DNA from: Geodermatophilus ruber
Lineage (GTDB): Bacteria > Actinomycetota > Actinomycetes > Mycobacteriales > Geodermatophilaceae
Direction: 5' to 3'
Assembly (NCBI RefSeq): GCF_900114385.1
Contig: NZ_FOSW01000007.1
Coordinates: 195,948 to 259,947 of the forward strand
DNA: 64,000 nucleotides
Both the position numbers and the translations under genes were made by a program. Shown here piece by piece: positions 7,576-18,930 of this stretch (position 1 is the stretch's first letter; each line of letters opens with the position of its first letter). The notes beneath the pieces are model-generated. The model was not told the origin of the DNA. It searched no databases and saw only the letters and a list, made by a program, of their open reading frames with translations.

Positions 7576-10500
7576 TCAGCCACGTGCGGCCTCCATGACG
7601 GCGAGGTCGACGTCCGTGCCCGCGGCCTCGGCGGCCCGCCGGGCCTCGAGCGCCCGCCGGTAGTCGCGCGGCATGATCACGCTGAACCGCTCGGACCACC
7701 GGCCCCAGTCGGCCAGCAGGGCGCCGGCCACCGGGGAGTCGGTGTCCCCGTGGTAGCGGACGAGCACGTCGCGCAGCCACTGCGCGGACTCCCCGTCCAG
7801 CGGGTCGATGTCGACCATCTCGGTGTTCACCCGGTGCCGGGCCAGGTCGAGCACGTAGGCGACGCCGCCGGACATGCCGGCCGCGATGTTCCGCCCGGTG
7901 GGGCCGAGGATCACCGCGCGGCCGCCGGTCATGTACTCCAGGGCGTGGTCGCCCGCGCCCTCCACGATCGCCAGGGCCCCGGAGTTGCGGACGCAGAACC
8001 GCTCGCCGACCCGCCCGCGCAGGAAGATCTCCCCGCCGGTGGCGCCGTAGCCGATGACGTTGCCCGCCACGACGTTGTCCTCGGCGGCGAACGTCGCCTC
8101 CCGCGAGGGGCGGACGACGATCCGGCCGCCCGACAGGCCCTTGCCGACGTAGTCGTTCGCGTCACCGAGCAGCCGCATGGTGATGCCGCGCGGCACGAAG
8201 GCGCCGAAGGACTGACCGGCCGACCCGGTGAAGGTCAGGTCGATCGTGCCCTCGGGCAGGCCCTCCCCGCCGTAGCGGCGGGTGACCATCGACCCCAGCA
8301 TGGTGCCGACGGTGCGGTTGACATTGCGCACCGGCAGCTCGAGGGTGACCGGCCGCGCGTCGAGCAGCGCGCCCTCGCACAGCTGGATGAGGGTCTGGTC
8401 CAGGGCGACGTCCAGGCCGTGGTCCTGCTCCCGCACCCGGTGCCGCGGCGCGCCCTCGGGCAGCTCCGGCACGACCAGCATCGGCGAGAGGTCCAGCCCG
8501 GCGGCCTTCCAGTGGTCCACCGCGCGGCGGGTGTCCAGCAACTCGGCGTGGCCGATGGCCTCGTCGAGGGACCGGAAGCCCAGCTCGGCCAGGTAGTGCC
8601 GGACCTGCTCGGCCAGGAACTCGAAGAAGGTGACGACGAACTCCGGCCGCCCGGTGAACCGCTTGCGCAGCTCCGGGTTCTGGGTGGCGACGCCGACCGG
8701 GCAGGTGTCCAGGTGGCAGACGCGCATCATCACGCAGCCGGAGACCACCAGCGGAGCGGTGGCGAAGCCGTACTCCTCGGCCCCGAGCAGCGCGGCGACG
8801 ATCACGTCGCGGCCGGTCTTCATCTGCCCGTCGCACTGCACGACGATGCGGTCGCGCAGGCCGTTGGCCAGCAGCGTCTGCTGCGTCTCGGCCAGCCCCA
8901 GCTCCCACGGCGAGCCGGCGTGCTTGAGCGAGGTGAGCGGCGCGGCGCCGGTGCCGCCGTCGTGCCCGGAGATCAGGACGACGTCGGCGTGGGCCTTGCT
9001 CACCCCGGCCGCGACCGTGCCGACCCCGACCTCGCTGACCAGCTTGACGTGGACCCGCGCCTCGTTGTTGGCGTTCTTCAGGTCGTGGATCAGCTGCTTG
9101 AGGTCCTCGATCGAGTAGATGTCGTGGTGCGGCGGCGGGCTGATCAGCCCGACGCCCGGCGTCGAGTGCCGGGTGCGGGCCACCCACGGGTACACCTTCT
9201 GGCCGGGCAGCTGGCCGCCCTCGCCGGGCTTGGCGCCCTGCGCCATCTTGATCTGGATGTCGTCGGCGTTGACCAGGTACTCGCTGGTCACGCCGAAGCG
9301 GCCGCTGGCCACCTGCTTGATCGCCGAGCGGCGCAGGTCGCCGTTCGGGTCCGGGGTGAACCGGTCGGGGTCCTCGCCACCCTCACCGGTGTTGGACTTC
9401 CCGCCGAGGCGGTTCATCGCGATGGCCAGGGTCTCGTGCGCCTCCTGCGAGATCGAGCCGTAGCTCATCGCGCCGGTGGAGAAGCGCTTGACGATCTCGC
9501 TGACCGGCTCGACCTCGTCGAGCGGCACCGGGGTCCGCTCGCCGGTCTTCAGCGTGAAGAGCCCGCGCAGGGTGGCGGCCTCCTCCGACAGCTTGTCGAC
9601 GGTCGTCGTGTACTTCTCGAAGACGTCGTACTGCCGCGCGCGGGTGGCGTGCTGGAGCAGGAACACCGTCTCGGGGTTGAACAGGTGCACCTCGCCCTCG
9701 CGGCGCCACTGGTACTCCCCGCCGGTCTCCAGCCGGCGGTGCGCCCGCTCGGCCGGGTTGGCCGGGTACGCCCGGCGGTGGCGCATGGCCACCTCCTCGG
9801 CGAGCACGTCGATGCCGACGCCGTCGAGGGGGGCGGAGGTGCCGGTGAAGTACTCGTCGACCAGCTCCTGGGACAGGCCGACGGCCTCGAAGATCTGCGC
9901 CATCGTGTACGAGCCGACGGTGCTGATGCCCATCTTGCTCATGACCTTCAGGACGCCCTTGCCCAGCGCCTTGACCATGTTGCGGACGGCCTGGCCCGGC
10001 TCCACGCCGGTCAGGACGCCGTCGCGGATGAGGTCCTCGATCGACTCGAACGCCAGGTACGGGTTGACCGCGGCGGCGCCGTAGCCGAGCAGCAGCGCCA
10101 CGTGGTGCACCTCGCGGCAGTCGCCGGACTCGACCACCAGGCCGACCTCCATGCGGGTCTTCTCCCGCACGAGGTGGTGGTGGACGGCGGCGGTCATCAG
10201 CAGCGAGGGGATCGGCGCGCGGTTCTCGTCGCAGTCCCGGTCGGAGAGCACGAGGATCCGCGCCCCGGCGGCGATCGCCTTGCTGACCTTGGTGCGCAGC
10301 TGCTCGACGGCCTCGGCGAGCGCCTTCCCACCGCCGTTGACGTCGAAGTGGCCGGTGATCCGCACGGCGGCGTAACCGGGCAGGTCGCCGTCGTCGTCGA
10401 TGTGCAGGATCTTGGCCAGCTCGTCGTTGTCGATGACCGGGAAGGGCAGGAAGACCTGCCGGCAGGACGCCGGGGTGGCGTGCAGCAGGTTCTGCTCCGG

Positions 10501-12267
10501 CCCGAAGGTGCGCCCGAGGCTGGTCACCAGCTCCTCGCGGATGGCGTCCAGCGGCGGGTTGGTCACCTGGGCGAACAGCTGACCGAAGTAGTCGTAGAGC
10601 AGCCGGGAGCGATCCGACAACGCCGCGACCGGGGTGTCGGTGCCCATCGAGCCGATCGGCTCGGCGCCCGCCGAGGCCATCGGGGTGAGAAGGACGCGCA
10701 GGTCCTCCTCGGTGTAGCCGAACAGCAGCTGCCGGCGGACGACGGACTCGTGGCTGGGCCGGGCGCGGCGGCGCTCGGGCAGCTGCGGGAGGTGCACCAG
10801 GCCGGCGTGCAGCCAGTCCTCGTAGGGGTGCTCGGCGGCCAGGGCGCCCTTGACCTCCTCGTCGGAGACGATCTTCTGCGCCGCGGTGTCGACGAGGAAC
10901 ATCCGGCCCGGCTGCAGCCGGCCCTTGGCGACGACCTCGGCGTCGGGGATCTCGAGCACGCCGACCTCGCTGGCCAGCACGACCAGGTCGTCCTTGGTGT
11001 GCCACCAGCGGCCCGGGCGCAGCCCGTTGCGGTCGAGGACGGCGCCGATGAGCGTGCCGTCGGTGAACGCGACCGCGGCCGGCCCGTCCCACGGCTCCAT
11101 GATCGAGGAGTGGAAGCGGTAGAAGGCCCGGCGGGCCGCGTCCATCTCGTCGTGGTTCTCCCACGCCTCCGGGATCATCATGAGCACCGCGTGCGGCAGC
11201 GAGCGGCCGGACAGGTGCAGCAGCTCGAGCACCTCGTCGAAGGTGGCCGAGTCGCTGAAGTCGGCGGCGGTCACCGGGAAGATCCGGTCGAGGCCGAGCT
11301 CCGAGGCGGGGCCGGCCGGGCCGTCGAACAGCGCCGTCTCCAGCTTGGCCTCGCGGGCCCGCATCCGGTTCCGGTTGCCCTTGATGGTGTTGATCTCGCC
11401 GTTGTGCGCGATCACCCGGAACGGGTGGGCCAGCGGCCAGCTCGGGAAGGTGTTGGTGGAGAACCGGCTGTGCACCAGCGCGATCGCCGACTCGTACCGC
11501 TCGTCGCGCAGGTCGGGGAAGAACGCGGGCAGCTGGTCGGTGGTCAGCATGCCCTTGTAGGTGATCGTCCGGGAGGACAGCGAGGCGACGTAGAGCGAGC
11601 TGCCCGCCTCGGACGCGGCCCGCTCGGCGCGCTTGCGCAGCACGAACGCGCGCCGCTCCAGCCGGGTGACCCCGTTGCAGACGATGTTGCCGCCGAAGGC
11701 GGCGGCGTCGGCGCGGGCGCCGATGGTCTCGGCGACGAACACCTGGGCGAAGTGCGGCATGACCGCGCGGGCGGTCGGGCCGACGTCGGCGCCATCCGCG
11801 TCGACCGGCAGCTCGCGCCAGCCGAGGACGGTCAGCCCCTCCTCGGCGGCGATCCGGGCGACGTCCTGGACCCGCGCGGCCCGCTCGGCCTCGTCGACCG
11901 GGAGGAAGGCGACGCCGACGGCGTACTCCCCCAACGGGGGCAGGTCGAAGTCGACCTCGGCCCGCAGCAGGGCGTCGGGGATCTGGGTGAGGATGCCGGC
12001 ACCGTCACCGGAGTTCGGCTCGGAGCCGGCCGCGCCGCGGTGATCGAGGTTGTGCAGCGCGGTCAGGCCGGCGGCCACGATCTTCCGGGAGCGGCGCCCC
12101 TGCACGTCGGCGACGAAGGCCACGCCGCAGGCGTCCTTGTCGTTGGCCGGGTCGTAGAGGCCCACGGCCGGCGGCACCGCGGAGAAGGGAACGGCCGTGC
12201 CGCCGGAGGCGGCGGACGCCGTGCCGGAGGCGGGAGACCCGGTGGCGGGGGCGGGGAACTCGGACAT
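7576..12267 (-). CDS. gltB: Glutamate synthase (NADPH) large subunit
   Basis: This 1563-aa subunit makes two glutamates from glutamine and 2-oxoglutarate. The N-terminal nucleophile glutaminase domain begins at a Cys near residue 47 ([13 protein letters not shown]); the preceding residues are the usual propeptide. A central domain and the FMN barrel (about 850-1200) follow, with [13 protein letters not shown] and the 3Fe-4S cysteines in [15 protein letters not shown], then the C-terminal GXGXG beta-helix. Length is normal (about 1500-1550 plus the propeptide). The frame is open about 95 codons further upstream, but the ATG at 12267 has a good GGGAG site and fits the family. It heads the gltBD operon. 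Confidence 0.97.
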   Translation of the reverse strand: MSEFPAPATGSPASGTASAASGGTAVPFSAVPPAVGLYDPANDKDACGVAFVADVQGRRSRKIVAAGLTALHNLDHRGAAGSEPNSGDGAGILTQIPDALLRAEVDFDLPPLGEYAVGVAFLPVDEAERAARVQDVARIAAEEGLTVLGWRELPVDADGADVGPTARAVMPHFAQVFVAETIGARADAAAFGGNIVCNGVTRLERRAFVLRKRAERAASEAGSSLYVASLSSRTITYKGMLTTDQLPAFFPDLRDERYESAIALVHSRFSTNTFPSWPLAHPFRVIAHNGEINTIKGNRNRMRAREAKLETALFDGPAGPASELGLDRIFPVTAADFSDSATFDEVLELLHLSGRSLPHAVLMMIPEAWENHDEMDAARRAFYRFHSSIMEPWDGPAAVAFTDGTLIGAVLDRNGLRPGRWWHTKDDLVVLASEVGVLEIPDAEVVAKGRLQPGRMFLVDTAAQKIVSDEEVKGALAAEHPYEDWLHAGLVHLPQLPERRRARPSHESVVRRQLLFGYTEEDLRVLLTPMASAGAEPIGSMGTDTPVAALSDRSRLLYDYFGQLFAQVTNPPLDAIREELVTSLGRTFGPEQNLLHATPASCRQVFLPFPVIDNDELAKILHIDDDGDLPGYAAVRITGHFDVNGGGKALAEAVEQLRTKVSKAIAAGARILVLSDRDCDENRAPIPSLLMTAAVHHHLVREKTRMEVGLVVESGDCREVHHVALLLGYGAAAVNPYLAFESIEDLIRDGVLTGVEPGQAVRNMVKALGKGVLKVMSKMGISTVGSYTMAQIFEAVGLSQELVDEYFTGTSAPLDGVGIDVLAEEVAMRHRRAYPANPAERAHRRLETGGEYQWRREGEVHLFNPETVFLLQHATRARQYDVFEKYTTTVDKLSEEAATLRGLFTLKTGERTPVPLDEVEPVSEIVKRFSTGAMSYGSISQEAHETLAIAMNRLGGKSNTGEGGEDPDRFTPDPNGDLRRSAIKQVASGRFGVTSEYLVNADDIQIKMAQGAKPGEGGQLPGQKVYPWVARTRHSTPGVGLISPPPHHDIYSIEDLKQLIHDLKNANNEARVHVKLVSEVGVGTVAAGVSKAHADVVLISGHDGGTGAAPLTSLKHAGSPWELGLAETQQTLLANGLRDRIVVQCDGQMKTGRDVIVAALLGAEEYGFATAPLVVSGCVMMRVCHLDTCPVGVATQNPELRKRFTGRPEFVVTFFEFLAEQVRHYLAELGFRSLDEAIGHAELLDTRRAVDHWKAAGLDLSPMLVVPELPEGAPRHRVREQDHGLDVALDQTLIQLCEGALLDARPVTLELPVRNVNRTVGTMLGSMVTRRYGGEGLPEGTIDLTFTGSAGQSFGAFVPRGITMRLLGDANDYVGKGLSGGRIVVRPSREATFAAEDNVVAGNVIGYGATGGEIFLRGRVGERFCVRNSGALAIVEGAGDHALEYMTGGRAVILGPTGRNIAAGMSGGVAYVLDLARHRVNTEMVDIDPLDGESAQWLRDVLVRYHGDTDSPVAGALLADWGRWSERFSVIMPRDYRRALEARRAAEAAGTDVDLAVMEAARG

Positions 12268-12582
12268 GTCACTCCCGTCGTCGGCACGCCGTCCGCGGCC
12301 GTCGGCGGTGACGGGCGGGCGGGGGGCGAGGAGCCCGGGCCGGGTGGTCAGAGGGCGGAGAGGGCAGCACTGCGGGGAGCCGGGGAGCGGCAGGTGGTCG
12401 GGGACCACCTGCCGCACTGGCTCGCTAGCCCCGGGAGGGGTGTCCCGAGGCTGTCGTCCGCGGGGCGGCGCTGGCCCGGTTCCGACGGTTGGGACCCCCA
12501 GGATCACTGGGAGGTCTGGGTGAAGGGTACACATCCGTAACACGGGCCTCACACGCGTGAACCCCGTTCCGGCGCGTCCCGC
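12268..12582 (-). other. gltB leader region with a long hairpin
   Basis: This 315-bp gap lies between lgt and gltB. On the gltB-sense strand it holds a perfect 13-bp stem with a 3-nt loop (12387-12415), preceded by a weaker GC-rich inverted repeat (about 12428-12450). Next to lgt is the AT-richer stretch around 12525-12555, the likeliest place for the gltB promoter. No gene was recognised. An attenuator or regulator site for nitrogen control is possible but not shown. Confidence 0.4.
12387..12415 (-). promoter_or_regulatory. Perfect 13-bp hairpin in the gltB leader
   Basis: Arms GCGGCAGGTGGTC and GACCACCTGCCGC flank the loop GGG. It lies about 120 nt before the gltB start and has no T tract after it on the gltB strand. 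It could be an attenuator, a regulator operator or an mRNA-stabilising stem. Confidence 0.5.
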
Positions 12583-13554
12583 TCAGGTCGTCCCGGCGTC
12601 CGGGAGACCGGCCTCACCTGCGGATTCGTCGCTCCGCCCGGCCTCCCGGGCCGGCGCGGCGGGCGCGGGCGGGCGGTCCTCCCCCGTTCCTGCACGGGGA
12701 GTGTCTGACTTGTCACTTCCGCGGGTGAGGACCTCCCGCGGACGGCCGCGCTGCCAGACCAGGTAGGCCACCGCGAGCAGGCCGACGATCAGCGACGTGT
12801 ACACGTTGAGGCGGACGCCGAAGAAGGTCTCCGCGGGGTCGCTGCGCAGCAGCTCGATCCACAGCCGCCCCGCGCAGTAGCTGGCGACGTAGAGGGCGAA
12901 GACCCGGCCGTGGCCGAGGCGGAACCGCCGGTCGGCCCAGATCACGAAGGCCGCCGCGGCCAGGTTCCACAGCAGCTCGTACAGGAACGTGGGGTGGAAG
13001 GTGCCCAGCACCACCGGCTCGCCGCCGGGGCCCACCACCGCGCGGGCGCCGTCCCAGTCGTAGATCGTGAGCGCCCAGGGCAGGTCGGTGGGGCCGCCGT
13101 AGAGCTCGTTGTTGAACCAGTTGCCCAGCCGCCCGATCGCCTGGGCGACCAGCAGCCCGGGGGCGAGCGCGTCGGCGAAGGCCGGCAGCGGGATGCCCTT
13201 GCGCCGGCAGGCGATCCAGGCCCCGACCCCGCCGAGGGCGATGGCGCCCCAGATGCCCAGGCCGCCCTCCCAGATGGCGAAGGCGCGCAGCGGGTCGCCG
13301 CCCTCGCCGAAGTAGGCGCGGGGGCTGGAGAGGACGTGGTAGAGCCGGCCGCCGACGATGCCGAAGGGAACGGCCCAGACGGCGATGTCCAGGACGTCGC
13401 CCTTGGCCCCGCCGCGGGCCTCCCAGCGCTTCTCGGTGAGCCAGATGGCCGCGACGATCCCGGCGATGATGCACAGGGCGTAGGCGCGGATCGGCAGCGG
13501 GCCGAGCTCCCAGACCCCCTGGGTGGGGCTCGGGAGCGCCGCGAGGGAGGTCAT
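12583..13554 (-). CDS. lgt: Prolipoprotein diacylglyceryl transferase
   Basis: This 323-aa polytopic membrane enzyme transfers a diacylglyceryl group from phosphatidylglycerol to the lipobox Cys of preprolipoproteins, the first step of lipoprotein maturation. It has about seven hydrophobic segments. The Lgt signature GRLGNWFNNELYGG lies near residue 140, the conserved His region is GGRLYHVLSSPRAYF, and HPTFLYELLWN follows near 215. The last 60 residues are a charged, Pro-rich cytoplasmic tail, common in actinobacterial Lgt. The ATG overlaps the trpA stop as ATGA, so it is the last gene of trpB-trpA-lgt. Its substrates include the binding lipoproteins encoded in this window. Confidence 0.95.
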   Translation of the reverse strand: MTSLAALPSPTQGVWELGPLPIRAYALCIIAGIVAAIWLTEKRWEARGGAKGDVLDIAVWAVPFGIVGGRLYHVLSSPRAYFGEGGDPLRAFAIWEGGLGIWGAIALGGVGAWIACRRKGIPLPAFADALAPGLLVAQAIGRLGNWFNNELYGGPTDLPWALTIYDWDGARAVVGPGGEPVVLGTFHPTFLYELLWNLAAAAFVIWADRRFRLGHGRVFALYVASYCAGRLWIELLRSDPAETFFGVRLNVYTSLIVGLLAVAYLVWQRGRPREVLTRGSDKSDTPRAGTGEDRPPAPAAPAREAGRSDESAGEAGLPDAGTT

Positions 13555-14369
13555 GCGGGCGCGCTCTCGTGCCGGCGCACGCCCGCGGCGAGCTCCCCGG
13601 CCAGCCGGCGGGTCGCCGCCGCGCCCGCGGCCTCGTCCTCGGCGTCCAGCACGCACCGCACGAACGCCGACCCGACGATGACGCCGTCGGCGAAGGCGGC
13701 CACCTCGGCGGCCTGGTCGCCGTTCGAGACGCCCAGGCCCACGCACACCGCCAGGTCCGGCGCCGCCGCCCGGGTGCGGGCGACCAGCTTCTCGGCGGCG
13801 TCGCTCACCGTGGCCCGCGTCCCGGTGACCCCCATGGTGGAGGCCGCGTAGACGAAGCCGCGGCAGGCCGCCGTGGTGGAGACCAGGCGGGCGTCGGTGG
13901 ACGACGGCGCGACGAGGAAGACCCGATCGAGGTCGGCCCGCTCGGCGGCGGCCAGCCACGCGCCGGCCTCGTCCGGGATCAGGTCGGGGGTGATGGCCCC
14001 CGCTCCCCCGGCGGCGGCCAGATCGCCGGCGAACCGTTCGACGCCGTAGCGCTCGATCGGGTTCCAGTAGCTCATCACCACCGGGACGGCGCCGGCGGCG
14101 GCCACCGCCTCGACGGCGCGCAGCGCGTCCCGCATGCCCACGCCCGCACGGACGGCGACGTCGACCGCCTGCTGGATGACCGGGCCGTCCATGCCCGGGT
14201 CGCTGTAGGGGACGCCCACCTCGACGATGTCGGCGCCGCCCTCGACGGCCGCCACCATCGCCGCGATCGAGCCCTCGACGGTGGGGTAGCCCACCGGGAG
14301 GTAGGCGATCAGCGCCGCCCGCCCCTCCGCCTTCGCCGCGGCGATGCGATCGGCCAGCTTGCTGCTCAC
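13551..14369 (-). CDS. trpA: Tryptophan synthase alpha chain
   Basis: This 272-aa TIM-barrel subunit cleaves indole-3-glycerol phosphate to indole and glyceraldehyde 3-phosphate and channels indole to TrpB. The catalytic Glu and Asp are in [20 protein letters not shown] near residues 50-62, and the phosphate loop [19 protein letters not shown] near 210. Length is normal. It starts with GTG overlapping the trpB stop (GTGA) and ends overlapping lgt, so the three genes are translationally coupled. Confidence 0.97.
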   Translation of the reverse strand: MSSKLADRIAAAKAEGRAALIAYLPVGYPTVEGSIAAMVAAVEGGADIVEVGVPYSDPGMDGPVIQQAVDVAVRAGVGMRDALRAVEAVAAAGAVPVVMSYWNPIERYGVERFAGDLAAAGGAGAITPDLIPDEAGAWLAAAERADLDRVFLVAPSSTDARLVSTTAACRGFVYAASTMGVTGTRATVSDAAEKLVARTRAAAPDLAVCVGLGVSNGDQAAEVAAFADGVIVGSAFVRCVLDAEDEAAGAAATRRLAGELAAGVRRHESAPA

Positions 14370-15715
14370 GCGGTCTCCCCCGCTTCCTGCCCGGCGACGG
14401 CGTCGCCGGCGGCGACCGCGCCCTCCGTGGGCTGCTGCTCGGTGTCCAGGCCCGGCCCCGGGTCGACGTCCTCGCGGTCGCCGAGCCCGAACCAGCGCGA
14501 CGCGGTCTCGACGTCCTTGTCGCCGCGGCCGGAGAGGTTGACCAGCAGCAGCGCGTCCGGCCCCAGCTCCTCCCCCACCTTCAACGCGCCGGCCAGGGCG
14601 TGCGCGGACTCGATCGCCGGGATGATGCCCTCTGTCCGGCACAGCAGCGCGAAGGCCTCCATGGCCTCCGCGTCGGTGATCGCCCGGTACTCGGCCCGGC
14701 CGATGTCGTGCAGGTAGGAGTGCTCCGGGCCGACGCCGGGGTAGTCGAGCCCTGCGCTGATCGAGTGCGACTCGATGGTCTGGCCGTTGTCGTCCTGCAG
14801 CAGGTAGGAGCGGGCGCCGTGCAGCACCCCGGGCGTGCCGCCGGTGATGGTGGCCGCGTGCCGGCCGGTCTCCAGCCCGTCGCCGCCGGCCTCCAGGCCG
14901 ATCAGCCGCACCCCCTCGTCGGGGACGAAGGCGGTGAAGATCCCGATCGCGTTGGAGCCCCCGCCCACGCAGGCGAGCACCGCGTCGGGCAGCCGGCCCT
15001 CGCGCTCGAGCACCTGCGCGCGGGCCTCGTCGCCGATGACCCGCTGGAAGTCGCGGACCATCTCCGGGAAGGGGTGCGGGCCGGCGACCGTGCCGAACAC
15101 GTAGTTGGTGGTCTCCACATTGGTGACCCAGTCGCGGAACGCCTCGTTGATCGCGTCCTTCAGCGTCCGGGACCCCGTGGTGACCGGGATGACCTCGGCG
15201 CCGAGCAGCCGCATCCGGGCGACGTTGAGCGCCTGCCGGCGGGTGTCCTCCTCGCCCATGTAGACGGTGCAGGACAGGCCCATGAGCGCCGCCGCCGTCG
15301 CGGTGGCCACGCCGTGCTGCCCGGCGCCGGTCTCGGCGATGACCCGCGTCTTGCCGATCCGCTTGGTCAGCAGAGCCTGGCCCAGCACGTTGTTGATCTT
15401 GTGCGAGCCGGTGTGGTTGAGGTCCTCGCGCTTGAGCAGCACCCGGGCCCCGCCGGCGTGCCGGGCGAACTTCGGCACCTCGGTGATCGGGCTGGGGCGG
15501 CCGGTGTAGTCGCGCTGCAGGCGGGCGAACTCCTCCAGGAACGCGGGATCGGTCCGCATCGCCTCGTAGGCCTCGGTCAGCTGGTCGAGGGCGGCGATCA
15601 GCGCCTCGGGGACGAAGCGGCCACCGAAGATGCCGAAGTGACCGGTGGCGTCGGGCCAGCTCGGGCGCGCCGGCTGGAGGTCTGCTCCGGGCTGCGGTGG
15701 GCTGGTCGTCGTCAT
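14366..15715 (-). CDS. trpB: Tryptophan synthase beta chain
   Basis: This 449-aa PLP enzyme condenses indole with L-serine to form tryptophan. The PLP Lys is in [18 protein letters not shown] near residue 105, the catalytic Glu in [19 protein letters not shown], and the phosphate loop in [12 protein letters not shown] near 250. The N-terminal 20 residues and the last 35 (acidic, Ala-rich) exceed the core fold. The chosen ATG begins [13 protein letters not shown]; the frame is open upstream but only into the intergenic hairpin region. It is the first gene after a terminator-like hairpin and probably has its own promoter. Confidence 0.97.
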   Translation of the reverse strand: MTTTSPPQPGADLQPARPSWPDATGHFGIFGGRFVPEALIAALDQLTEAYEAMRTDPAFLEEFARLQRDYTGRPSPITEVPKFARHAGGARVLLKREDLNHTGSHKINNVLGQALLTKRIGKTRVIAETGAGQHGVATATAAALMGLSCTVYMGEEDTRRQALNVARMRLLGAEVIPVTTGSRTLKDAINEAFRDWVTNVETTNYVFGTVAGPHPFPEMVRDFQRVIGDEARAQVLEREGRLPDAVLACVGGGSNAIGIFTAFVPDEGVRLIGLEAGGDGLETGRHAATITGGTPGVLHGARSYLLQDDNGQTIESHSISAGLDYPGVGPEHSYLHDIGRAEYRAITDAEAMEAFALLCRTEGIIPAIESAHALAGALKVGEELGPDALLLVNLSGRGDKDVETASRWFGLGDREDVDPGPGLDTEQQPTEGAVAAGDAVAGQEAGETA

Positions 15716-15789
15716 GGGCACAGTGTCCCGTGCCGCGGGCCCGCGCGGTGCAGCGGGTGATCGGGACACGCGCGGAACGCCACCGCACC

Positions 15790-15817
15790 GCGCCCCGTCC
15801 CCGCCGGGACGGGGCGC
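15790..15817 (-). terminator. Hairpin between trpC and trpB
   Basis: A 12-bp perfect stem (GCGCCCCGTCCC / GGGACGGGGCGC) with a 4-nt loop sits directly after the trpC stop. It probably ends or attenuates transcription of the hisI-trpE-trpC unit before trpBA-lgt. Confidence 0.6.
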
Positions 15818-15821
15818 AGGG

Positions 15822-16631
15822 TCAGCGGGTGGCGCGGGGCGTCGCCGGGTGCGACCCGGCGGTGACCAGGTCCGCGACCGCCTGACGCGCGTCCCGGGCG
15901 GTGACCAGTCCCTCGCCGACGAGCACCGCATCGGCGCCCGCGGCGGCGTAGCTGATCAGGTCGTGCGGGCCGCGGACGCCGGACTCGGCCACCTTGACGA
16001 CGGTCGAGGGCAGCCCCGGGGCGATCCGCTCGAAGGTCGACCGGTCGACGTCCAGGGTGGTGAGATCGCGGGCGTTGACGCCGATCACCGAGGCGCCGGC
16101 GGCCAGCGCGCGGTCGGCCTCGGCCTCGGTGTGCACCTCGACCAGCGCGGTCATGCCGAGGGACTCCACCCGCTCGAGCAGGCCCAGGAGGGCGTTCTGC
16201 TCGAGGGCGGCGACGATGAGCAGGACGACGTCGGCACCGTGGGCCCGGGCCTCGTGCACCTGGTAGCTGGTGACCACGAAGTCCTTGCAGAGGATCGGCA
16301 CGTCGACGGCCGCGCGGACGGCGGCGAGGTCGGCGTGCGACCCGCCGAACCGGCGGCGCTCGGTCAGCACGCTGATCACCCGGGCCCCGCCGGCGGCGTA
16401 CTGCTGCGCCAGGACGGCGGGGTCGGGGATGGTGGCCAGCGCGCCCTTGGAGGGACTCTGCCGCTTGACCTCGGCGATGACCCCGACGCCGGGAGCGCGC
16501 AGTGCGGCCAGTGCGTCGAGCGCCGGACGGGCGTCCTGCGCGACGGCCCGCACCTCGGCCAGCGGAGTGACCGCCTCCCGCGCGGCCAGGTCCGCACGGA
16601 CACCGGCGACGATCTCGTCGAGGACAGTCAC
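15822..16631 (-). CDS. trpC: Indole-3-glycerol phosphate synthase
   Basis: This 269-aa TIM-barrel enzyme closes the indole ring of the Trp pathway, converting CdRP to indole-3-glycerol phosphate. The catalytic Lys is in [13 protein letters not shown] near residue 57. [12 protein letters not shown] sequence ([12 protein letters not shown]) near 113 and [14 protein letters not shown] near 185 are also diagnostic. It starts with GTG. A possible TAGAGT -10 box lies at 16689-16694, giving a leader of about 50 nt that contains a nine-codon reading frame whose stop overlaps this start. It is transcribed separately from, or with read-through from, the upstream Trp-associated membrane gene 143 bp away. 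Confidence 0.96.
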   Translation of the reverse strand: MTVLDEIVAGVRADLAAREAVTPLAEVRAVAQDARPALDALAALRAPGVGVIAEVKRQSPSKGALATIPDPAVLAQQYAAGGARVISVLTERRRFGGSHADLAAVRAAVDVPILCKDFVVTSYQVHEARAHGADVVLLIVAALEQNALLGLLERVESLGMTALVEVHTEAEADRALAAGASVIGVNARDLTTLDVDRSTFERIAPGLPSTVVKVAESGVRGPHDLISYAAAGADAVLVGEGLVTARDARQAVADLVTAGSHPATPRATR

Positions 16632-16774
16632 GCGTTCACCCCGCTGGGGATCACCATGGGATCCCGGTGGTTTCGGATCAGTGGGCTCACTCTAGAGGCG
16701 GGAACGGCCGCCGCGGCCCGGGGGGCCACCCGAGGAGCAGTTCTCGGTGGTTGAGCCCGGTGGGCCCGGGGTAG

Positions 16775-17425
16775 TCAAGGCCGCTTGGCGCTCGAGCCCC
16801 CGTCGTCGCGCCCGGGTCGGTCCCCGTCCCGCTCCTCCGTCGGGTCCTCCCCCCGGTCGAGGGCGCGCCAGGCGTCCACGGCGCGGTCCTCGTCGGTTCG
16901 TTCCCGTGGGCTCCCCCCGGTGCCGCCCTGCCGCTCGTAGCGGCGCCCCATCCCGGGCCAGGTCCGGCCGCGGACGACCGTCAGCAGCCCGGCCAGCACG
17001 GCCAGCACCCCGGCGACCACCGCGAGTACCGGCCACGCGGCGTGCACCTCGGTGGTGAGGGCGCCGCCGGACGGGCCGGCGGCGACGGCGTCGGCCGCCG
17101 CCGTCGCGACGTCCGTGAGCAAGGGGCGCAGGCCCGACCAGCCGAGCAGCCCGCCGGCGGCGGCGGCGAGCAGGCCCACCACCGCCCGCCCGGCCCCGCG
17201 GACGGCAACCAGCGCCACCGCCGCGGCGAGCAGGAGCAGCCCGGCCGCGGGGACCAGGGGCGCCAGCGTGGTCCCGGTCAGGGCCTCGGTGCTCGGGGGC
17301 AGGGGGGCCGGGCGGCTCACGGTGACCGTCACCCAGGCCTGCCCCCCGGCCGACAGCGCCAGGCCGCCGGCGACCGCGGCGCCGATGACCGCCGCGGCCA
17401 GCTCCCGGCGGGCCGGGGGCGTCAC
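16775..17425 (-). CDS. Trp biosynthesis-associated membrane protein (TIGR02234 type)
   Basis: This 216-aa protein has an N-terminal hydrophobic segment (LAAAVIGAAVAGGLALSAGG), a short exposed loop with WVTVTVSRPAPLP, and three further membrane segments ending in VLAVVAGVLAVLAGLLTVV near residue 150. The last 50 residues are highly charged and cytoplasmic. Proteins of this type are found beside trp genes across Actinobacteria and have no established biochemical role. The GTG start overlaps the trpE stop as GTGA, so it is co-translated with trpE. Confidence 0.85.
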   Translation of the reverse strand: MTPPARRELAAAVIGAAVAGGLALSAGGQAWVTVTVSRPAPLPPSTEALTGTTLAPLVPAAGLLLLAAAVALVAVRGAGRAVVGLLAAAAGGLLGWSGLRPLLTDVATAAADAVAAGPSGGALTTEVHAAWPVLAVVAGVLAVLAGLLTVVRGRTWPGMGRRYERQGGTGGSPRERTDEDRAVDAWRALDRGEDPTEERDGDRPGRDDGGSSAKRP

Positions 17426-18930
17426 CGGAGTTCCCGCATCCCTTCGGCGGTGGCGATCGCCGAGAGCACCGCGCGGGCCTTGTGCCGGGTCTCGGCCTCC
17501 TCGGTCGCGGGGTCGCTGTCGGCGACGACCCCCGCGCCGGCCTGCACGTAGGCCCGGCCCTCGTGCAGCACAGCGGTGCGGATGGCGATGGCCATGTCCA
17601 TGTCGCCGCTGGCGTCGAAGTAGCCGACCGTCCCCGCGTAGAGCGCCCGGCGGGTCGGCTCCAGCGACTCGATGATCTCCATCGCCCGCGGCTTGGGCGC
17701 CCCGGAGACGGTGCCCGCCGGGAAGGTGGCGTCGAGGACGTCGAGGGCGTCGAAGTCCCCGGCGACCTCCCCGGCCACCGTCGACACCAGGTGCATCACG
17801 TGGCTGTAGTACTCGATCCGCATGAAGTCGGGGACCTCCACGGTCCCCGGCACGCTCACCCGCCCCAGGTCGTTGCGGGCCAGGTCGACCAGCATCACGT
17901 GCTCGGCGCGCTCCTTCGGGTCGGCCAGCAGCCCCTCGGCCAGCCGGGCGTCCTCGTCCGGGGTGGCGCCACGGGGGCGGGTACCGGCCGGCGGGTGGAC
18001 GACGGCCGACGCGCCGGTCACCGTCACCAGCGCCTCGGGCGAGGAGCCGACGACCTCGAAGGGGGTCTGCCGCCCGGCGAAGCGCAGCAGGTACATGTAG
18101 GGCGACGGGTTGGTCGCGCGCAGCACCCGGTAGAGGTCCAGCGCCTCCACCCGGGTGGGCAGCTCGAAGCGCTGGGCGAGCACGACCTGGAAGGCGTCGC
18201 CGGCGCGGATGTGCTCGCGCACCTGCTCGACGCCCTTCTCGAACACCCCCGGCGCCATGTTGCTGGTCACCGGCGGCGCCTCGACCGTGGCGAAGGTGGC
18301 CACGCCCGGCGGTACCGCCTTGGTGAGGTCGGCGGCCATCGCGTCGAGCCGGGCCACGGCGTCGTCCCAGCCGGTGCCCTCCTCCCCCGCGCCCCTCAGG
18401 GCATTGGCGATCAGCAGCACCGTGCCGTCGGTGTGGTCCAGCACGGCCAGGTCGGTGATCAGCATCAGCGCCAGCTCGGGCATGCCGAGGTCGTCGACGC
18501 TGGTCGAGGGCAGCCGCTCCAGCCGCCGGACGATGTCGTAGCCGAGGTAGCCCACCAGCCCGCCGGTCAGCCGGGGCAGGTCGGGGGTGCGCGGGGAGCG
18601 CAGCCGGCGGGCCAGCGTGCGGACGGCGGCCAGCGGGTCGGCCGGCAGGTCGTCGGTCAGCCCCGGCAGCTGCTCCCCCAGCCACTGGGTGCGGCCGTCG
18701 CGCTCGGTGAGCACGCCGGCGCTGCGCACGCCGACGAAGCTGTACCGGCTCCACTGCTTGCCCTGCTCGGCCGACTCGAGCAGCACCGTGCCGGGGCGGT
18801 TGCCGGCCAGCTTGCGGTAGAGACCGACGGCGGTCTCGCCGTCGGCCAGCAGCCGTCGCGTGACCGGCACCATGGCCTGGTCGCGGGCGGCGAACTCCTC
18901 CCGCGAGGGTGTCGTCTCACCGAGTCGCAC
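17422..18930 (-). CDS. trpE: Anthranilate synthase component I
   Basis: This 502-aa enzyme makes anthranilate from chorismate with ammonia from a glutaminase partner, the first committed Trp step. The N-terminal domain has the feedback region [18 protein letters not shown], including the Leu-Leu-Glu-Ser element that binds tryptophan. The chorismate-binding domain has [46 protein letters not shown] and [19 protein letters not shown]. Length is normal. The GTG start overlaps the end of hisI by 14 nt, joining the His and Trp clusters. The glutaminase gene trpG is not in the window. Confidence 0.96.
   Translation of the reverse strand: MRLGETTPSREEFAARDQAMVPVTRRLLADGETAVGLYRKLAGNRPGTVLLESAEQGKQWSRYSFVGVRSAGVLTERDGRTQWLGEQLPGLTDDLPADPLAAVRTLARRLRSPRTPDLPRLTGGLVGYLGYDIVRRLERLPSTSVDDLGMPELALMLITDLAVLDHTDGTVLLIANALRGAGEEGTGWDDAVARLDAMAADLTKAVPPGVATFATVEAPPVTSNMAPGVFEKGVEQVREHIRAGDAFQVVLAQRFELPTRVEALDLYRVLRATNPSPYMYLLRFAGRQTPFEVVGSSPEALVTVTGASAVVHPPAGTRPRGATPDEDARLAEGLLADPKERAEHVMLVDLARNDLGRVSVPGTVEVPDFMRIEYYSHVMHLVSTVAGEVAGDFDALDVLDATFPAGTVSGAPKPRAMEIIESLEPTRRALYAGTVGYFDASGDMDMAIAIRTAVLHEGRAYVQAGAGVVADSDPATEEAETRHKARAVLSAIATAEGMRELR

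Noticed and set aside
4505..7663. Very long open frame on the plus strand opposite pyk and gltD (over 1000 codons)
   Set aside because: It is the antisense shadow of well-recognised enzymes; long antisense frames are expected in high-GC DNA and the translation (rich in His, Gln, Arg, Val) matches no family.
7750..12540. Open frame of about 1600 codons opposite gltB
   Set aside because: Same cause: GC-rich third codon positions of gltB remove stops on the other strand. No start signal or domain is visible.
12525..12555. GlnR-type nitrogen box upstream of gltB
   Set aside because: GTAAC- and CAC-like pieces are present, but spacing does not fit the two-half-site consensus.
16632..16774. Classical trp attenuator with a Trp-rich leader peptide before trpC
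   Set aside because: No reading frame with consecutive Trp codons and no alternating terminator/antiterminator stems were seen.
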